NCBI GenBank assembly: GCA_963752695.1
Contig: CAVVZB010000001.1
Coordinates: forward strand, 1,240,001-1,304,000
Length of the DNA: 64,000 bases
From: Bog-113 sp963752695
GTDB lineage: Bacteria; Acidobacteriota; Terriglobia; Bryobacterales; Bryobacteraceae
Reading direction: 5' to 3'
Shown: positions 60,535 to 64,000 of the stretch, one piece after another
How positions within the stretch are numbered: position 1 is the stretch's first letter
Layout of the letters: each line of letters begins with the position of its first letter
The notes under the pieces: model-generated
The model's input: only the letters and a program-made list of their open reading frames with translations
What the model was told of the DNA's origin: nothing
Database searches by the model: none
Translations under genes and position numbers: made by a program

Positions 60535-61957
60535 AGATATTCGCGGCGAAGAAGTCACGGAATTACTGAACGCGATTAAACAGCGCGTTCGCGCGCGGTA
60601 TCCGTCCTCGAGTGTCGCGGTCGAGTCGACGGCCGCCGAGCCGCTCCGTGTGCCGCTTCCAGACCTGATGCCCCTAGTGTACGCGCGCGATTCGGCGCAG
60701 GCCAAGGTAGCGTCTATCGGATCGGTGAATCCGCGGAGCAGTGGCCCGCTTAACCAGATCATTCAGACTGTGAAGCGGCTGGTCGCGCGCTCGCTTTCCT
60801 GGTTCGTGCGCGACCAGGTGGTGTTTAACCGGCAGATAATGGCCTGCGTGGAGACAACTATCGAAGCGCTCACCGAATTGAATCTCTCCATCCACGCGCT
60901 CGCGGCCGCCAATCGGGAAGTCTCCGCGCGCCTCGACGTTGTCAACCGTGAGACCGCCGAACTGCGCGATGCACGCATTCATTGGTCGGAGTGGCGCGCT
61001 AATTGGGAGCGGACACTCGCTAACAACGAAATGCAGTTTCTGCGAAGCGTAGCTGATCTGCAGACTGGCTTCTCTTACCGTGCGTCACTGATGGAGTCGG
61101 AGTTCCGGGAGGCTTCCAAGCGGCAGCACGCCGATTTCGAGGGCGATCTCGTGCGCAGCGCCGACAGTCTGCAAAAGCGGTTCTGGGGAGAATTCGAGCA
61201 GATACGAAATGAGTATGAACGCCTCATCCACAATGAGCTGCGAATAGTCCGGCAACGGATGTTAGCGGCGCGCCTGCCCGAACCTCCGGCTGAACGCCCT
61301 CCGATGACCGCTGCGCCCGCAATCGATTTTGACTACGCCCGTTTCGCCGATCGCTTCCGCGGCTCGGAAGACTATGTCCGGTCCAACCAGCAGTTCTATC
61401 TGCCAATCTTCCAGGCGGCCGGACGCGTGCTCGATCTTGGCTGCGGACGCGGCGAGTTCCTCGAACTGCTACGTGAAAACGGCATTGTGGCGCGCGGCAT
61501 TGAATCCAGTGACGAGAGTGTGCGTTACTGCCAAGCCAAGGGCTTGGACGTGGAAAAATCCGACCTGTTCGACTATCTCGAAGGCTTGCCCGAATCTTCC
61601 GAGGAAGTGATCTTCTGCTCGCAAGTGGTCGAGCATCTCGATCCAGCCAAATTGCCTTCCATGATCCGGCTTTGTGTGTCGCGTCTGGTGCGTGGCGGAC
61701 TGCTCGCCATCGAAACGCCAAACCCGGAATGCCTGGCGATCTTCGCCACCCATTTCTATTTGGATCCAACCCATACGCGACCGGTGCCGCCCGCGCTCCT
61801 CTCGTTCTACCTGGAGGAGTGCGGAATGGGGGGCATAGTTGTTCATCGGTTCGCTCCCGCAGCTAAGAGCTTTCCGGAAATTGACTCCCTGCCTTCCGAC
61901 TTCGCGGAGAAGTTCTTCGGAGGCTTGGATTACGCTGTGGTGGCGCGCAAACTTTAG
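60524..61957 (+). CDS. SAM-dependent methyltransferase with long coiled-coil N-terminus
   Basis: The start is the GTG at 60524; 477 residues. Residues 1-100 look disordered with basic helices. Residues 100-250 are alpha-helical and coiled-coil-like. The C-terminal class I methyltransferase (290-477) has the SAM motif VLDLGCGRGEF (302-312), FCSQVVEHLDPAKL and GGLLAIETPNPE. The layout resembles O-antigen chain-terminating methyltransferases such as WbdD, where the coiled coil acts as a ruler; that role here is inference. Confidence 0.85.
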   Translation: MAAEDIRGEEVTELLNAIKQRVRARYPSSSVAVESTAAEPLRVPLPDLMPLVYARDSAQAKVASIGSVNPRSSGPLNQIIQTVKRLVARSLSWFVRDQVVFNRQIMACVETTIEALTELNLSIHALAAANREVSARLDVVNRETAELRDARIHWSEWRANWERTLANNEMQFLRSVADLQTGFSYRASLMESEFREASKRQHADFEGDLVRSADSLQKRFWGEFEQIRNEYERLIHNELRIVRQRMLAARLPEPPAERPPMTAAPAIDFDYARFADRFRGSEDYVRSNQQFYLPIFQAAGRVLDLGCGRGEFLELLRENGIVARGIESSDESVRYCQAKGLDVEKSDLFDYLEGLPESSEEVIFCSQVVEHLDPAKLPSMIRLCVSRLVRGGLLAIETPNPECLAIFATHFYLDPTHTRPVPPALLSFYLEECGMGGIVVHRFAPAAKSFPEIDSLPSDFAEKFFGGLDYAVVARKL

Positions 61958-62358
61958 TTGCCCTTCTTCTCCAGTTTCGCCTTCATCTTCTCCGCAAACT
62001 GCTTCACGGTCACCACGAAGCGTTCGTGAGATCCCTCGCCGACTTTCTGCTGACGGTCAAAGGCTTCCACGTGGAAGGTGACGCGCCGCCCGTTCACTGC
62101 CTCCACCACCGCGCGAAACATCACTTCCGTTCCTAGTGGAGCGCCGCCGACGTGCGCCACGTTGACGATGGTTCCCACGGAATCGTCGCCTGGTTCCAGC
62201 ATCGGCAATAAAAGATTGCGCGAAGTTCTTTCCATATAGCCGATCATATGCGGCGTTGAGAGCACACGCGCCCCTGGAAGTCCGAGAAAACTGATAGCGT
62301 TCTCGTCGTTAACAGCCACTATTTCTTCGCGCACGGCGCCAATCTCGACCTTTTCCAT
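61954..62358 (-). CDS. Hotdog-fold thioesterase (FlK-like)
   Basis: The 134 residues include VLSTPHMIGYMERTSRNLLLPML, GTIVNVAHVGGAPLGTEVMF and VTFHVEAFDRQQKVGEGSHERFVV, the pattern of thioesterases like FlK and the TIGR/COG5496 group. It hydrolyses an acyl-CoA; the substrate is unknown. It lies 3 nt after the TIM-barrel gene stop on the same strand, and its last 4 nt overlap the convergent methyltransferase. Confidence 0.88.
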   Translation of the reverse strand: MEKVEIGAVREEIVAVNDENAISFLGLPGARVLSTPHMIGYMERTSRNLLLPMLEPGDDSVGTIVNVAHVGGAPLGTEVMFRAVVEAVNGRRVTFHVEAFDRQQKVGEGSHERFVVTVKQFAEKMKAKLEKKGN

Positions 62359-62361
62359 AAT

Positions 62362-63213
62362 TTACGAGCTCTGTCCCGCCAGGACACCGCGCATGTATGC
62401 GAACGAGCGCTGCATTCCCGGCACTGGATTATCCTCATCGATTTCATATTCCAGAGAGCAAACCCCCGTGTAGCCGATCTTGCGCAGTTCGCGGAAGATC
62501 GCCGGGATGGGGAGCACGCCTTCGCCGACAACACACTGGCTTTCCTTGGCGCCTTTCTCGCGGAGATCCTTGAAATGCATTTCGAATAAGCGCGGTCCCG
62601 CAGCGGCAATGGACTCGACCAGGTCCTGTCCCGTGCGCGCAGTGTGGCCGATATCGATGCACAATCCCATGCGCGGGTCCATGTCTTTGACCGCGGCTAG
62701 CACGCTGCGGGGCGTTGGGAACTGCTGATCCTCGGGACCGTGATTGTGGATCGCGATCTTCACGTCGTATTCTTTCGCCAGTTTTTCCACTAGCGGGAGA
62801 TTGTTACGCGTGGGAGCGCAAACCATAATCGGAAACTTGCAAGTCCGCGCGTAATCGAAATACCGGCGCAGGCTGGGTTCGTCGTTTTCCTTCAAGGTTA
62901 TGTTGCCGCCCCCGATTACTTGGATTCCTGCCGCATCGAACTGACGCCGGCCCGCCGCCAACTCTACCGGGCTGTCATTGTATGGCAGGTGGAATTCTTT
63001 TACGTCGGCGTAATGGATACCCATCTCCCGAATCATCCGTATCGCCAGGTCCCGCCTAAAGCTGCGCAGCGAGTAAGTGGCCACGCCCAGGCGCATTTCT
63101 GGGGAGTGTTTCGGCTCGGTCTGGCCGCGTACTATCGAAGTCAAACCACCGGCGGCGAGACCGCCCATTGCCAGCAAGCCAGGAAACAACTCGCGCCTGT
63201 TCATGGCAATCAT
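62362..63213 (-). CDS. Sugar phosphate isomerase/epimerase-like TIM barrel, Tat-exported
   Basis: The 283 residues start MIAMNRRELFPGLLAMGGLAAGG, a twin-arginine-type signal; an ATG at 63204 is also possible. The xylose-isomerase-like barrel has VATYSLRSFRRDLAIRMI, YADVKEFHLPYND, VKIAIHNHGPEDQQFP, CIDIGHTARTG and FEMHFKDLREKG with metal-ligand Glu, Asp and His. The likely substrates are sugars or inositols. It is 46 nt from the divergent PPK2 gene. Confidence 0.9.
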   Translation of the reverse strand: MIAMNRRELFPGLLAMGGLAAGGLTSIVRGQTEPKHSPEMRLGVATYSLRSFRRDLAIRMIREMGIHYADVKEFHLPYNDSPVELAAGRRQFDAAGIQVIGGGNITLKENDEPSLRRYFDYARTCKFPIMVCAPTRNNLPLVEKLAKEYDVKIAIHNHGPEDQQFPTPRSVLAAVKDMDPRMGLCIDIGHTARTGQDLVESIAAAGPRLFEMHFKDLREKGAKESQCVVGEGVLPIPAIFRELRKIGYTGVCSLEYEIDEDNPVPGMQRSFAYMRGVLAGQSS

Positions 63214-63259
63214 GATAATCCAACATTTGCAGCAGTCATCGAACCGTTACTCTATTGTC

Positions 63260-64000
63260 ATGGATTTGCGTAAGCGCTTTCTGGTAAAGGGTAAGAACTT
63301 CCGGCTATCTGACTACGACCCGGGCGACACCGCCGGGTGGACGGATGAGAAGTTGGCCGAAACCGACGCGTTAAAGAATACCGAGCGCCTGGCCAAACTC
63401 CAGCAGAAGCTGTACGCTCAGCATGAACACGCGATCCTTATCGTTTTGCAGGCTATGGACGCGGGCGGTAAAGACGGCACCATTAAGCATGTGATGAGTG
63501 GTCTGAATCCACAAGGCTGCGACGTCACTTCCTTCAAGCAGCCTTCACCGATCGAGAAGGATCATGATTTTCTCTGGCGCGTTCATCATGCGGTTCCGCC
63601 GCTTGGAATAATCGGCATCTTCAACCGCTCCCACTATGAAGATGTCCTCGTCGTGCGGGTTCATAACCTTGTCGCGGAAAAAGTGTGGTCCAAGCGTTAT
63701 GAACAGATCCGCGAGTTCGAAAAGATGCTGAGCCACAACGGCGTGACCATCCTGAAATTTTATTTGAATATCAGTAAAGCCGAACAAGAAAGCCGTTTTA
63801 AGGCGAGGCTTTCCGATCCCGATAAGAACTGGAAGTCTTCAGCGGCCGATTTCGAAGAGCGGAAATTTTGGGACGCCTATCAGGTGGCTTATCAGGACGC
63901 GCTTGCCAAGTGCAGCCGCAAGTACGCTCCCTGGTACGTTATTCCGTCCGACAAGAAGTGGTTCCGGAACTTGGCGATCTCTCAGATTCTGTTGGACACG
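63260..64000 (+). CDS. ppk2: Polyphosphate kinase 2 family protein, 3' end outside window
   Basis: I translated from the ATG at 63260; the frame is open for 247 codons to the window edge. It has LIVLQAMDAGGKDGTIKHVMSG (Walker A), FNRSHYEDVLVVRVH (Walker B) and the lid WKRYEQIREFE-like segment VWSKRYEQIREFEKML, followed by FYLNISKAEQESRFKARL and AYQDAL. PPK2 enzymes use polyphosphate to phosphorylate nucleotides or the reverse. Only a few residues should be missing. It complements the polyphosphate genes at 20.3-23.3 kb. Confidence 0.95.
   Translation, partial: MDLRKRFLVKGKNFRLSDYDPGDTAGWTDEKLAETDALKNTERLAKLQQKLYAQHEHAILIVLQAMDAGGKDGTIKHVMSGLNPQGCDVTSFKQPSPIEKDHDFLWRVHHAVPPLGIIGIFNRSHYEDVLVVRVHNLVAEKVWSKRYEQIREFEKMLSHNGVTILKFYLNISKAEQESRFKARLSDPDKNWKSSAADFEERKFWDAYQVAYQDALAKCSRKYAPWYVIPSDKKWFRNLAISQILLDT

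Noticed and set aside
1..64000. tRNA or rRNA genes, CRISPR arrays, insertion sequences, prophage or attachment sites
   Set aside because: Reading both strands I saw no cloverleaf-like sequence, spaced direct repeats, transposase or integrase gene; the pectate-lyase-like protein alone is not enough for a prophage call.

Overview
The window is about 64 kb of dense bacterial chromosome, GC-rich by eye, with no intergenic gap above about 200 bases. I see no tRNA, rRNA, insertion sequence, prophage, CRISPR array or origin. The gene content suggests an acidobacterium of the Bryobacterales / 'Candidatus Solibacter' type. The reasons are an ECF sigma factor of the TIGR02999 kind beside a Ser/Thr kinase with TolB-like and TPR parts, a second such kinase, a HAF-repeat secreted protein, a CE15-type esterase, EF-hand/ThuA and cupin secreted proteins, a FecR/DUF6600 protein, and many small secreted proteins of unknown function. 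The taxonomic call is inference from gene content only.

Layout. 1-5 kb: a serine hydrolase fused to the start of a DUF1343/NamZ domain (cut by the window edge), a FecR/DUF6600 protein with a Pro/Gln repeat tail, and xseA. 5-9.5 kb: an MFS transporter, a trypsin-like PDZ protease, a LuxR-type regulator with a degenerate receiver, and a PD-(D/E)XK-like protein. 9.5-14.8 kb: a co-directional run of L,D-transpeptidase, M23 peptidase, YggS, glycosyltransferase and CocE-type hydrolase. 14.8-20.3 kb: ABC-F ATPase, a small secreted repeat protein, prolyl oligopeptidase and DUF2252. 20.3-23.3 kb: a polyphosphate-linked group of SixA, Ppx/GppA with an HD domain, and a CHAD domain split over two overlapping genes; a PPK2 gene is cut by the right edge. 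23.2-27.9 kb (minus): mazG, GNAT, menC-like, MFS and SDR, tightly packed. 28-30.8 kb (plus): MBL hydrolase, ribF and a LacD-type aldolase with a striking leader hairpin. 30.8-33.5 kb (minus): the classic xseB-ispA-tlyA-nadK operon, all with 4-nt overlaps. 33.5-40 kb: alpha/beta hydrolase and subtilase, divergent from the ECF sigma/kinase pair. 40-46.5 kb: secreted proteins (CXXCH protein, HAF repeats, CE15 esterase, EF-hand/ThuA). 46.4-54.4 kb (minus): kinase, S41 peptidase, YdeI-like, FKBP and a pectate-lyase-like beta-helix. 54.6-64 kb: bicupin, DedA-rhodanese, a frameshifted GT39, a LamG-like secreted protein, a TIGR00300 enzyme, queF, a coiled-coil methyltransferase, a thioesterase, a TIM-barrel protein and PPK2.

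The most interesting signal is the DedA-rhodanese gene at 55279-56256 (minus). Its rhodanese active-site loop carries an in-frame UGA exactly where homologues, as I recall them, have the second Cys of a C-x-C-P-N-E motif. The frame stays open for 56 more rhodanese-like codons. A 7-bp hairpin with a 5-nt loop containing GU starts 14 nt after the UGA, in the place and form expected for a bacterial SECIS element. This makes it a candidate selenoprotein; a simple nonsense mutation or sequencing error is the main alternative. Other points of note are the split CHAD domain, the phospho-site-less LuxR regulator, EF-hands inserted in a ThuA domain, a serine hydrolase-NamZ fusion, and operator- or hairpin-like DNA upstream of the sigma factor and the aldolase.
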